DNA of 33,453 nucleotides from Gammaproteobacteria bacterium (GCA_029289265.1 JARFTX010000009.1:24118-57570), one strand, 5' to 3'; counted from the first letter of the stretch, positions 1-7,110 are shown. The notes: a model not told the origin generated them from the letters alone. A program made the numbers and translations.

Positions 1-378
1 CAACGCATGAAGGCGCGGCATGCGCTCGAGCTGGGCGTCGTCGACGAGCTGGCCGGCGACTACCCTGAGCTCGTGCGCGCGGCGACGCGGCGCGTCAAGG
101 CGCTGGCCGGCAGGGTCGCCGGGATTCCCGACGGTCCGGTCGCGCTCGGGCCGCTCGAGCGCATCGACGCGCGGACGGCCAACGGCCAGGTGCTCAGCGC
201 GGAGGTCATCGGCCTGATGGAGTCGGCGATCCGCGAGGCCGCCGCGGCGCCCACCCTGGATGCCGCGCTGGAGGTCGGCTACCGGGCCTTCGGTGCGAGC
301 GCCTGCACGCTTGCCGCGCGCGAGGGGATCACCGCCTTCCAGGAGAAGCGCAAACCGGACTTCACCCGGACCCCCTGA
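1..378 (+). CDS. Enoyl-CoA hydratase/isomerase (crotonase family), 3' end only
   Basis: This is the C-terminal part of a crotonase-fold protein; the reading frame is open from base 1, so the start lies outside the window. About 125 residues are visible. The opening QRMKARHALELGVVDEL matches the family segment in which a hit-by-addition helix is followed by GLVDEV. The tail GITAFQEKRKPDF is the usual C-terminal end of enoyl-CoA hydratases. The catalytic residues and the oxyanion-hole region are upstream and not visible, so hydratase, isomerase or ring-opening activity cannot be separated. It precedes an acyl-CoA thioesterase operon, which fits CoA-ester metabolism, but a promoter lies between them, so it is probably the last gene of its own operon. 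Confidence 0.85.
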   Translation, partial: QRMKARHALELGVVDELAGDYPELVRAATRRVKALAGRVAGIPDGPVALGPLERIDARTANGQVLSAEVIGLMESAIREAAAAPTLDAALEVGYRAFGASACTLAAREGITAFQEKRKPDFTRTP

Positions 379-422
379 GCGGGCCCGCCGGCTTGCGCGG
401 ACGCCGCCGCCCCCTCCCGCCT

Positions 423-472
423 TCCCCTCCCGGTTGGGGGGGGAGGCGCGGCCGGCCGATGGCTATAGTCGG
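423..472 (+). promoter_or_regulatory. Promoter/operator P1 of the thioesterase-LuxR operon
   Basis: A 22-bp imperfect inverted repeat runs from TCCCCT (423-428) through a G-run to GGGGA (440-444), and is followed by GGCTATAGTCGG (461-472). TATAGT at 464-469 is a plausible -10. No good -35 lies 17 bp upstream, which suggests activator dependence. The same arrangement, with the same 38-bp distance from the first T to GGCTATAG, recurs on the minus strand at 6936-6887. GGGGAGGCGCG at 440-450 also resembles a MalT box. Initiation near 476 leaves a leader of about 30 nt before the ATG at 506, which supports that start over the upstream ATG at 476. Confidence 0.6.
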
Positions 473-505
473 TCCATGGACAGCCGGGTTCGGGGAGAGG
501 ACGAG

Positions 506-1135
506 ATGACAGCTCAGGGCGAGATGATGGTGGGCAAGGGGATGGACACGCCGCGCGTGTTCGCCGCGATGCCGTTCGTGAGGGCGTTGCTCGGTCTCGT
601 TCCGTCGCGGTCCGGCCCGGCCGAGGCGCCGCTGCGCCGTGCGGGCGAAGCGCCCGTCGGCGTCACCGCCGCCGCGCCGCAGGTGTTCCGGCGCGAGGTG
701 CCGATCCGCTTCGCCCACTGCGATCCGGCCGGCATCGTGTTCTATCCCCAGTACTTCGTCATCCTCAACGGTTTGATGGAGGACTGGTTCACCGAGGGGC
801 TGGGCGTCGACTTCGCCGACATGGTGGCGCGGCGCCGGATCGGCATTCCGACGGTGCAGATCGACTGCACCTTTTCGCGCCCGAGCGCCCTCGGCGAACG
901 CCTGACGCTCGCCGTCGCCATCACCCGCATCGGTGACAAGTCGATCTCGATCGAGGTCACCGGGTCGGCCGACGGCGAGCTTCGCCTGCGGGCCCGCCAG
1001 ACGCTGGTGCTGATGTGCCTCGCGACCAGGAAATCGATCGCGATCCCGTCCGACATCCGGCAGGCGCTGGTTCGCGTATGCCACGCGGCGCAGCGCGATT
1101 TCGCGTCAAGCCAGGGAGGTTCCCATGCAAGTTGA
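506..1135 (+). CDS. Acyl-CoA thioesterase, 4-hydroxybenzoyl-CoA thioesterase-like hotdog fold
   Basis: The 209-aa product has a hotdog domain from about residue 60 to 195. The segment IRFAHCDPAGIVFYPQYF carries the family catalytic aspartate (D73) in the HCDPAGIV context of 4-hydroxybenzoyl-CoA thioesterases. Such enzymes hydrolyse aromatic or short acyl-CoA esters to the free acid and CoA in the cytosol, often to rescue trapped CoA in aromatic-degradation pathways. The start at 506 is chosen for the GGAGAGG ribosome site just upstream and the promoter at 423-472. About 55 residues precede the domain, more than usual, and include a hydrophobic stretch (VFAAMPFVRALLGLV) of unknown role. The 3' end overlaps the next gene by 11 bp. 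The exact substrate is not determinable. Confidence 0.8.
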   Translation: MTAQGEMMVGKGMDTPRVFAAMPFVRALLGLVPSRSGPAEAPLRRAGEAPVGVTAAAPQVFRREVPIRFAHCDPAGIVFYPQYFVILNGLMEDWFTEGLGVDFADMVARRRIGIPTVQIDCTFSRPSALGERLTLAVAITRIGDKSISIEVTGSADGELRLRARQTLVLMCLATRKSIAIPSDIRQALVRVCHAAQRDFASSQGGSHAS

Positions 1136-1613
1136 ACTGGAAGCGGTGGAAACGGCCGCGCCGCAGGGGTTTGGCGACCCCGCGGCGTGGCAGGCGATGC
1201 TGGACCGGCACAGCGAACTGTTCACCGACATGGTTGCCGGCTCGGCGGTGGGCTTCGTGCCGCGCACCGGCTCCGGCATCCAGCCCGGCAAGCACGTCGC
1301 GGGCCTCGTCGATTGCGGCAAGGGCGTCGAGATGCTGCGCTGGACGGTCGACGCGGACGGCATGACGGCGACGCTCGAGCGCTTTCCCGGCTTCCAGGAG
1401 GCGCAGGTCGACCTGCTGTTCGTCGTCGACGACATGGCCCTGCTGCTGCTCGGGGCCGCGCTGGAGGGCGACACGCTGTCGCAGATCAAGCGCCTGATCC
1501 GCCAGGGAAACATCATGTTCTTCGTGCTGCGCACGAAGTTCGAGTTGCAGGACGCCGGTTACGAGGACTTCCTCGATACGCTGGGCCTGGCATTCCTGGG
1601 AGCCTGCCGATGA
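1125..1613 (+). CDS. Unrecognised 162-aa protein in thioesterase operon
   Basis: The ATG at 1125 has an AGGGAGG site and lies inside the end of the thioesterase gene, so translation is probably coupled. The product is soluble in appearance: no signal peptide, and one moderately hydrophobic segment (VDLLFVVDDMALLLLGAALEG, in two halves). A C-terminal helix-rich part ends GLAFLGACR. I do not recognise a family. The alternating hydrophobic pattern and C-terminal helices are loosely reminiscent of SCP2-like lipid-binding folds, but this is weak. Its 3' end overlaps the zinc-ribbon gene by 4 bp (ATGA), so the two are likely made together with the thioesterase and may form a complex or handle the same CoA ester. 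Confidence 0.7.
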   Translation: MQVELEAVETAAPQGFGDPAAWQAMLDRHSELFTDMVAGSAVGFVPRTGSGIQPGKHVAGLVDCGKGVEMLRWTVDADGMTATLERFPGFQEAQVDLLFVVDDMALLLLGAALEGDTLSQIKRLIRQGNIMFFVLRTKFELQDAGYEDFLDTLGLAFLGACR

Positions 1614-1813
1614 TCTTCCGCAACCCGGCCGGGGCCCCGGAGCTCGCCTGCGACCAGTGCGGCTGCCGCTGGTTCGACCGCATCAAGAACACCTGCTACG
1701 AATGCGGCACCCAGGTGGCGGTGGAGGCCGTGGCCGAGTTCGACGCCGCCGTGAAGGAGTTCGCCGCGCGCGAGGCGGCGGCGTCGGAGCAGGCCTGCAA
1801 GCGCGATGGCTGA
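1610..1813 (+). CDS. Small zinc-ribbon protein (67 aa)
   Basis: The gene starts at the ATGA overlap with the preceding stop. The N-terminal half carries CDQCGCRWFDRIKNTCYECG, that is two CxxC knuckles separated by 11 residues (plus one extra Cys), a typical rubredoxin-like or zinc-ribbon metal site. The second half is an alanine/glutamate-rich helix. Its small size and position between the unrecognised 162-aa gene and the regulator suggest an accessory or partner protein rather than an enzyme. Function is unknown. Coding status is supported by conserved spacing of the cysteines and by the overlapping operon structure on both sides. Confidence 0.65.
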   Translation: MIFRNPAGAPELACDQCGCRWFDRIKNTCYECGTQVAVEAVAEFDAAVKEFAAREAAASEQACKRDG

Positions 1814-4598
1814 GGCTGGAACGTCGCTGTACGAGGCCGAGCAGGTCGTTGAAGGGGCGGCGGGCGATGGTATCGTTGCCATCCCGGGATCGACGACGCA
1901 GCGCCTATCGATGAGGACCAAGGCTTCCGACACCGTTCCGCATCGTTTTGCCATCAAGACGATGCCGCCGCATTCGGTCAGGCAGGCGGTCGCGCCGTCG
2001 CGGCTGCTCGCGCGGCTGCGCGAGGCGGTCGAGCTGCCGCTGGTCGTGCTCGCTTCGCGCGCGGGATTCGGCAAGACCTCGCTGCTGGTGCAGTTGCGCC
2101 GCGAACTGCTGGCGGTCGGCGGCGCCGTCGCGTGGCTGACCGCCGAAGCGTCGGACGACGCGGCGACCTTCATCCCGGCGCTGGTCGCCTCGGTCGGGGT
2201 CGCGGCGGGTCTGGAGGTGCCGGCGCGTTCCTTCGACCAGATCGGCCGGGCCGGCGCCGACCTGTGGGTTGCCAGCGAATTGCTGGTGCAGATCCACGAG
2301 CTGGCGCGGCCGACCCATCTGCTGATCGACGACCTGCACCACCTCACCGACGAACAGGCGATCGAGTTCGTCTATTACCTCGTCTGCAATGCGCCGCCGA
2401 ACTTCCACGTCGTCATCAGCACCCGCGCCGAGCCGCCGTTCCCGGTCGAGGAGCTGAACGCCCACGGCCTGTATGCGCGATTCGACACCGAGGACCTGCG
2501 CCTGCGGCTGGAGGACACGGTCGCCTTCCTGCGCCGGCGCCTGGGCGACGAGGTCGACATCGAAACCTGTGCCCGCCTGCACGAGCGCACCGAAGGCTGG
2601 CCGATGGCGCTGCAGATCGTCACTGCGGCGATGTCCGGCAAGAGCGACGTGGCCGGCACCGTGGCCGGGCTGTCGGGCGCGACCGGCGACATCGCGCGCT
2701 ATTTTTCCGGCTTCGTGCTGGAAAGCCTGCCGCCGCCCGCCGTGCGCATGCTGGTGCGCGCATCCTTGCTCAGGACGCTGCATCCGCCCTTGTGTGGGCT
2801 GCTGGGCGAGATCTCCGACAGCGCCGCGGTGCTGGCGGCGCTGGAGCAGGACACCGGGCTGGTGAGCGCGATCGACGCCGACGGCGAGCTCTACCGCATG
2901 CATCCGCTGTTCGCCGAGTATCTGCGCAGTCTCGCCGCCGAGATGCCCGAGGAGGAGCTGCAGGGGCTGCATGCGAGCGCCGCCGAGTGGTTTGCCGCAC
3001 ACGACATGCTGGAGCAGGCCGCCGAGCACGCCTTCCGCGCCGGCATGCGCGCGCGCGCCATGGACTGGATCGAGAAGCAGCTGCGCTATCTGGGGGTGCA
3101 GGGGCGCATCGTCGAGGTGCTGGCCTGGCTCGACCGCCTGCCGCCCGAGGAGATCGCGCGCCGCGAAGGCCTGCAGCTCACCGCCGCGTGGGCCTGCGCG
3201 CTGTGCTACCGGCCGCAGGACGCCGAGCGCCTCACCGACCTCATCCTCGCCAGGCCGGGCGTCACCCCCGAGGTCGCGCTGCAGGCCAGCATCGTGCGCT
3301 CGGCGGTGGCCATCCACTGCGACGACTACGAGCGCGCCCGCGCGTGCATCGAAGGCCACGACGCCGACCTCGGGCCGGTGTACTGCAATTCGCTGTCCTA
3401 CATCGCGATCCACACCGGCAACCCGGACAAGGCCCGCTACTACCAGCACATCGCCGACCAGCGCGCCCGCGGCGCGCGCAATTTCTACGATGCGATGTAC
3501 GGCGCCTTCGCCGTCGGCCTGAGCTACCTGATCGAGGGGCAGGCGGGCGAGGCCGCAGGCGTGTTCCGCGCCGCGCTGGCGCGGGCCGAGGCGAGCACCG
3601 GCTGGCGCTCGCTGCCGGCCGCAGTGCAGGCCGCCGGGCTCGCCGCCGCGTGCTGGGAACTGGGGGCCGAAGACGAGGCGCGCGCGCTGCTCGCCAACCG
3701 CCTCGACCTCATCGAGCAGGCCGCGCTCCCCGACGCGCTGATCCTCGCCTACCTGACGCTCGCCCGCTACGAGAACCAGAAGGGCCGCGAGGGCAAGGCC
3801 TTCGATGCGCTCAACAACCTCGCGGCGATCGGCGAGGCGCGCGGTCAGCCGCGGCTGGTCGCGGCCAGCCTGGGCGAACAGATCCGCCAGCACGCGGTGC
3901 GCAACCGGCTGATGTCGTGCCGGATGCTGATGAACGCGCTCGACCAGCTCGTCGCCGCCGGCGATCGTCCCGACAGCGGGCTTCAGGCCGAACTGCGCCT
4001 GATCCGCGAGATCGCCGCCGCCCGCATCGCGCTGGTCGATTTCGACGACGACGGGGCGCGGCGCGCGCTGGAGCAGGCGGGCGGGATCGCCGCGCGCCTG
4101 CGGCGCGGGCGCGACCAGATCACGGTCGCCATCCTGACCGCTTGCTGCGGCGGCGGCGACGACGAGTCGGCGCTGCGCATCCTCGCCGAGGCGATGAGCC
4201 TGGCCGAATCCTTCAAGCTCGTCCGGGTGGTCGCCGACGACTGGCCGGCCGTGCTCGACTGCCTGCCCGACATCGACCGCGCCGGCCTCGCGCGCGGCGC
4301 GGGCATTTCGGCGGCCTTCCTGGAGCGGGCCGGCGACCGCTGCCGCTTCGGCTGGAGCGACGAGTCGGCGGAGCCGCGCGCCGCGCCGCCCAAGGCGCGG
4401 CCGGCCCAGCTGTCGGCGCGCGAGATGGAGATCCTCGGCGCGCTGTCGCACGGGCGCTCCAACAAGGAGATCGCGAAGATCCTCGACGTCGGCCCGGCCA
4501 CGATCAAGTGGCACATGAAGAACCTGCTCGCCAAGCTCAACGCCGCCAACCGCCGACACGCGGTCGATCGCGCGCGGCTGCTCGGCATTCTGGAGTGA
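1806..4598 (+). CDS. MalT-like LuxR-family ATP-dependent transcriptional activator
   Basis: The 930-aa product has the MalT architecture: an N-terminal NTPase with Walker A SRAGFGKTS (G87-T91) and Walker B LLIDDLHH (about 170-178), a winged-helix/arm region, a long TPR-like helical sensor (about 430-850), and a C-terminal LuxR HTH (about 869-930; LSAREMEILGAL, SNKEIAKILDVGPATIKWHM). Such proteins bind an inducer on the TPR region, oligomerise with ATP, and activate transcription at short GGGGA-type boxes. The first ATG (1806) overlaps the zinc-ribbon gene by 8 bp but has a poorly spaced ribosome site; ATG 1911 is an alternative start that still keeps Walker A. Candidate targets are the two promoters with GGGGAGG motifs at 423-472 and 6887-6971, including its own operon. 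Confidence 0.88.
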   Translation: MAEAGTSLYEAEQVVEGAAGDGIVAIPGSTTQRLSMRTKASDTVPHRFAIKTMPPHSVRQAVAPSRLLARLREAVELPLVVLASRAGFGKTSLLVQLRRELLAVGGAVAWLTAEASDDAATFIPALVASVGVAAGLEVPARSFDQIGRAGADLWVASELLVQIHELARPTHLLIDDLHHLTDEQAIEFVYYLVCNAPPNFHVVISTRAEPPFPVEELNAHGLYARFDTEDLRLRLEDTVAFLRRRLGDEVDIETCARLHERTEGWPMALQIVTAAMSGKSDVAGTVAGLSGATGDIARYFSGFVLESLPPPAVRMLVRASLLRTLHPPLCGLLGEISDSAAVLAALEQDTGLVSAIDADGELYRMHPLFAEYLRSLAAEMPEEELQGLHASAAEWFAAHDMLEQAAEHAFRAGMRARAMDWIEKQLRYLGVQGRIVEVLAWLDRLPPEEIARREGLQLTAAWACALCYRPQDAERLTDLILARPGVTPEVALQASIVRSAVAIHCDDYERARACIEGHDADLGPVYCNSLSYIAIHTGNPDKARYYQHIADQRARGARNFYDAMYGAFAVGLSYLIEGQAGEAAGVFRAALARAEASTGWRSLPAAVQAAGLAAACWELGAEDEARALLANRLDLIEQAALPDALILAYLTLARYENQKGREGKAFDALNNLAAIGEARGQPRLVAASLGEQIRQHAVRNRLMSCRMLMNALDQLVAAGDRPDSGLQAELRLIREIAAARIALVDFDDDGARRALEQAGGIAARLRRGRDQITVAILTACCGGGDDESALRILAEAMSLAESFKLVRVVADDWPAVLDCLPDIDRAGLARGAGISAAFLERAGDRCRFGWSDESAEPRAAPPKARPAQLSAREMEILGALSHGRSNKEIAKILDVGPATIKWHMKNLLAKLNAANRRHAVDRARLLGILE

Positions 4599-4792
4599 TC
4601 CGAACTGCGGGTTGCGCGTGCGGCGCGAACTACATCATCTTGGAGCCGACAACCCGGTCGATGCGCCGGGCCGAGCGCACGTTGCGGGAAATCCCATCCC
4701 GCGGGTGTTGCTGCGCAAGTGACCCATGACCGCCGACTGAATTCCATGCGCTTGGCGAGTGGCCGGGGTAAGTGCCTGGGCGCGGACCAAGG

Positions 4793-4867
4793 CAAAGTGA
4801 ATTTCTCCATCAGGCCAAAGTATTCTTGACTACAATCGCAAAGTAATTCCATGAGCCGGGCCAAAGT
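4793..4867 (+). repeat. Four CAAAGT iterons at exact 23-bp spacing, probable operator of the Fic gene
   Basis: CAAAGT occurs at 4793, 4816, 4839 and 4862, each exactly 23 bp after the last. Flanks are partly conserved: GG, GC or CG before, and A/T-rich (GAATTT, ATTCT, AATTC, AGATT) after. The array spans a candidate -10, TACAAT (4831-4836), and ends 5 bp before the ATG at 4873. It therefore covers the promoter and leader of the AbiEi-like/Fic gene, as expected for autorepression by a DNA-binding antitoxin domain. The spacing is about two helical turns, so copies would lie on roughly the same DNA face. The rest of the stretch after the LuxR stop (4599-4792) holds no gene I can support. Confidence 0.75.
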
Positions 4868-4872
4868 AGATT

Positions 4873-6447
4873 ATGCGGACCATGCCCACTTCGCGCGCGC
4901 CCTCTCGACCTGGCTCCGCCACGCTGGCCGCCGCGTTGCGAGCGCTGAAGCGCTTACAGGACAAGCATCACGGCGTTGTGGAGTCGAAGGACCTTTCCGA
5001 CGAACACCGGGCGGTTCTGACCGATACCGGGTTTCTGCGGCCCGTCATCAAGGGCTGGTATATCTGCGGCAATCCGGCGGATGGGGACGGCGACTCAACC
5101 GTCTGGTACGCCAGTTTCTGGGCCTTCGTTTCGGGGTACCTGGGAAAACGCTTCGGAAAGCGCTACTGCCTGAATCCGGAAGCTTCCTTGCTCTTGCATA
5201 CGGGCAACACAACAGTGCCGCCACAGGTTACGGTCGTGACCAAGGAAAGTGGCACCACGATCCTCAAGTTGCCCTTCGGGACTTCGTTGCTCGTCTACCG
5301 CGATGAAAAACGCGTTCCCAAGTCCCGCACGGAAGCGCGCGGCTTGCAGGTATGGCCCGTGGCTGAGGCCCTTTGCCTGGTCGGCCCGCGGTTCTTCGCC
5401 AGCCACCCGAGGGAGGCCGAGATTGCGCTGGCCATGGTACGCGATGCGTCGGAACTCCTCACCACTTTGCTGGCCGGCAAGGGCCTGCCGACCGCTGCCG
5501 CCCGTTTGGCAGGGGCGATGCAGTTCGCTCAACGTGACGACGACGCCCAACGCATTGTCAAGACGTTCGCCCAGGCGGGCCATTCGCTGAAGCCGAACAA
5601 TCCGTTTGAGTTGCCGGAGCCTTCCCTTCGCCCCGGTCGTGAGCGCTCTCCGTATGTGCTGCGCCTGCGGTCGATGTGGGCCGGGTGGCGCGAAGAGGTT
5701 GTAAAGCGCTTTCCTCCCCCTCCAGGGCGCACGATGGATGCGACGGTATATCTCGCCCAGGTTGACGAGCGCTACGTGGCCGACGCATACAACTCGTTGT
5801 CGATCGAAGGCTATCAAGTCACCGATGACCTCATCGCCAGGGTGGCTCGGGGGGACTGGAATCCTGACGGAAATCCCGAACATCAGAAAACGCGTGACGC
5901 GCTGGCCGCTCGCGGCTATTTCCAAGCGTTTCAGGCCGTCAAGGCCAGCATCTCCAGAGTATTCGACGGCGAGAACTCCGGTCGCGTAGTACAACGCGAC
6001 CACCATGACTGGTACGGTGAGCTGTTCGGCCCCGCAGTAAGCGCAGGCATCTTGCAGCGCCACCAGCTGGCCGGTTACCGCACGGGTCCCATCTTCATCC
6101 GGAACTCCATGCACACGCCCGTAGCCCGGGATGCCATCCTTGACAGCCTGGAGACGCTGTTCGAGTTGCTCCGCGAGGAACCCGAAGCCTCTGTCCGCGC
6201 GGTCCTGGGTCACCACCTGTTCGTCTTCATCCACCCGTATTTTGACGGCAACGGTCGCATCGGGCGCTTCCTGATGAACGCGATGCTGGCGTCGGGCGGT
6301 TACCCGTGGACGGTTATCCGTGTCAGTCGCCGCGCCGCGTACATGAGTGCTCTCGAGCAAGCGAGCGTACATGGCGACATCCGCCCGCTCACGCGGTTCA
6401 TCGCGGAAGAGATGACGCAGTGGTCGCCACGTAGCGATGGCGCCTGA
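4873..6447 (+). CDS. Fic-family AMP-transferase fused to AbiEi-like winged-helix N-terminus
   Basis: The 524-aa protein ends in a Fic domain with HPYFDGNGRIGR (H454-R465), matching HPFx(D/E)GNGRxxR, the ATP-binding and catalytic loop that transfers AMP to target hydroxyls. SLSIEG (S308-G313) fits the inhibitory (S/T)xxxE(G/N) helix, with E312 as the residue that blocks ATP; its place N-terminal to the Fic core makes this a self-inhibited class II protein. The first ~230 residues resemble type IV AbiEi antitoxins: a winged-helix-like start (HRAVLTDTGFLRPVIKGWYICG) then a longer domain. This part may bind the CAAAGT array just upstream. No good Shine-Dalgarno precedes 4873. The base composition is lower in G+C than the flanking operons, consistent with acquisition. 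Confidence 0.85.
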   Translation: MRTMPTSRAPSRPGSATLAAALRALKRLQDKHHGVVESKDLSDEHRAVLTDTGFLRPVIKGWYICGNPADGDGDSTVWYASFWAFVSGYLGKRFGKRYCLNPEASLLLHTGNTTVPPQVTVVTKESGTTILKLPFGTSLLVYRDEKRVPKSRTEARGLQVWPVAEALCLVGPRFFASHPREAEIALAMVRDASELLTTLLAGKGLPTAAARLAGAMQFAQRDDDAQRIVKTFAQAGHSLKPNNPFELPEPSLRPGRERSPYVLRLRSMWAGWREEVVKRFPPPPGRTMDATVYLAQVDERYVADAYNSLSIEGYQVTDDLIARVARGDWNPDGNPEHQKTRDALAARGYFQAFQAVKASISRVFDGENSGRVVQRDHHDWYGELFGPAVSAGILQRHQLAGYRTGPIFIRNSMHTPVARDAILDSLETLFELLREEPEASVRAVLGHHLFVFIHPYFDGNGRIGRFLMNAMLASGGYPWTVIRVSRRAAYMSALEQASVHGDIRPLTRFIAEEMTQWSPRSDGA

Positions 6448-6628
6448 AGGACGCCGCGTTGCTGCCTAACCAAGGGTGGTGCCTCGTGGCCACCCACGGC
6501 AAGAGGCGCTTGCCCTTTCGCGGGCGCAAGACCGCGTGCTCGAACTCATCGGCCGCACGGGCCGGCGGCTGCTCTACCGGAAGGGCGAGGAACAAACTTC
6601 GCCGACCGGCCTGCCCCTCGAAGCTCGC

Positions 6629-6835
6629 TCAGCGGGAGCTGGTGCCGCCCGCCGGCCGCTCGGCCGCGCTGCGGATGAAGGCCAGCACTTCCCCCAGGCA
6701 GGAATCGCTGTCGAGCATCGGCGGAAAATCCAGCCTGGCGCCGCCGCGTCCGGCGGGAAACGGAATGCCTGCCACGTCGCCGTCATCGCCCTCGGACGCC
6801 ATCACCGAGGCCATCGGATCGAATCGGATATCCAT
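6629..6835 (-). CDS. Small orphan protein (68 aa)
   Basis: The minus-strand ATG at 6835 has a strong AAGGAGA ribosome site and sits about 50 nt downstream of a well-formed promoter (6936-6887), which is why this start was preferred to the longer frame. The product begins MDIRFDPMASVMASEGDDGDV, is acidic at first, then glycine/proline rich, and ends in a short helix (LGEVLAFIRSAAE). It has no signal peptide or membrane segment. I do not recognise a family. It is divergent from the molybdenum hydroxylase operon and shares its promoter type with the thioesterase/LuxR operon, which suggests a role under the same regulator. Confidence 0.55.
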   Translation of the reverse strand: MDIRFDPMASVMASEGDDGDVAGIPFPAGRGGARLDFPPMLDSDSCLGEVLAFIRSAAERPAGGTSSR

Positions 6836-6886
6836 GGTGTTTCTCCTTGTGTGCATCGGCGCAACGTCGATGCGGTGGGACGTGAG

Positions 6887-6936
6887 CCGACTATAGCCAA
6901 GCGCCCCCGCGGCGGTCCCCCCCACGCGGTAGGGGA
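6887..6936 (-). promoter_or_regulatory. Promoter/operator P2, near-copy of P1
   Basis: Read on the minus strand, TCCCCT (6936-6931) and a G-run ending GGGGA (6916) form a 21-bp imperfect inverted repeat. It is followed by GGCTATAGTCGG (6898-6887), identical over 12 bp to the element at 461-472. The distance from the first T to GGCTATAG is 38 bp in both. TATAGT (6895-6890) is the -10 candidate, about 55 nt before the ATG of the 68-aa gene. The repetition at two loci supports a real, jointly regulated promoter. Confidence 0.6.
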
Positions 6937-6971
6937 GGATTCGCGTGGAGGGCCCCCCCGGGGGAGGCGCG
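6932..6971 (+). promoter_or_regulatory. Pair of MalT-box-like GGGGAGG sequences
   Basis: GGGGAGGAT starts at 6932 and GGGGAGGCGCG at 6961 (29 bp apart); the second is identical over 11 bp to 440-450 in P1. They resemble the GGGGA(T/G)GAGG box bound by MalT. They lie between the divergent 68-aa gene and the Mo hydroxylase operon. Binding by the MalT-like regulator encoded at 1806-4598 is inference; in G-rich DNA such short motifs can arise by chance. Confidence 0.35.
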
Positions 6972-6980
6972 AATTTCGCG
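6968..6980. repeat. 13-bp palindrome CGCGAA-T-TTCGCG
   Basis: A perfect inverted repeat with a one-base centre lies upstream of the Mo hydroxylase operon, between the MalT-box-like motif and the GGATA repeat. It could be a repressor operator; nothing else identifies a binding protein. Confidence 0.35.
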
Positions 6981-6989
6981 GAACTCAAG

Positions 6990-7019
6990 GGATAGGCGCC
7001 GCAGATGCCGGATAGCCGG
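6990..7019 (+). promoter_or_regulatory. GGATA direct-repeat element upstream of Mo hydroxylase operon
   Basis: GGATAGGCGCCG (6990-7001) is followed by GGATAGCCGG starting at 7010, so the two GGATA halves are 20 bp apart. The same bipartite arrangement with 20-bp spacing occurs upstream of the YCF48/MMPL operon (21262) and the DMSO-reductase-like operon (28281). It is probably a regulator site shared by the three operons. Confidence 0.55.
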
Positions 7020-7032
7020 GGCCGGCCGGCCG

Positions 7033-7046
7033 CCGTATCAATACGG
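7033..7046. promoter_or_regulatory. Inverted repeat CCGTAT-CA-ATACGG
   Basis: A perfect 6-bp inverted repeat with a 2-bp centre lies 65 bp before the start of the FAD-subunit gene, where the promoter is expected. It is a good size for a dimeric repressor or activator site. No other copy was noticed in the window. Confidence 0.4.
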
Positions 7047-7110
7047 ATATTCGCGGCTCGCACCGTTACGTCCGATTCACGCCTGCCGCCTCGCCCGAAG
7101 GAGACATTTC

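Noticed and set aside
461-472. GGCTATAG element as a sigma-54 promoter
   Set aside because: There is no TGGCAC-N5-TTGC pattern; the element fits a -10-like TATAGT with upstream activator repeats better.
1905-4559. Very long antisense frames opposite the LuxR, Mo-hydroxylase, DUF1302 and DMSO-reductase-like genes
   Set aside because: They are typical by-products of high-GC codon use on the opposite strand: Arg/Gly/Ala/Asp-rich, no motifs, no ribosome sites.
4768-4773. A fifth CAAAGT-like iteron (GTAAGT)
   Set aside because: It is two bases off the 23-bp register and mismatched, so the array was limited to four copies.
6474-6495. Hairpin GGGTGG/CCACCC after the Fic gene as terminator
   Set aside because: The stem is only 6 bp with a 10-nt loop and no T-tract; no other feature was seen in 6448-6628.
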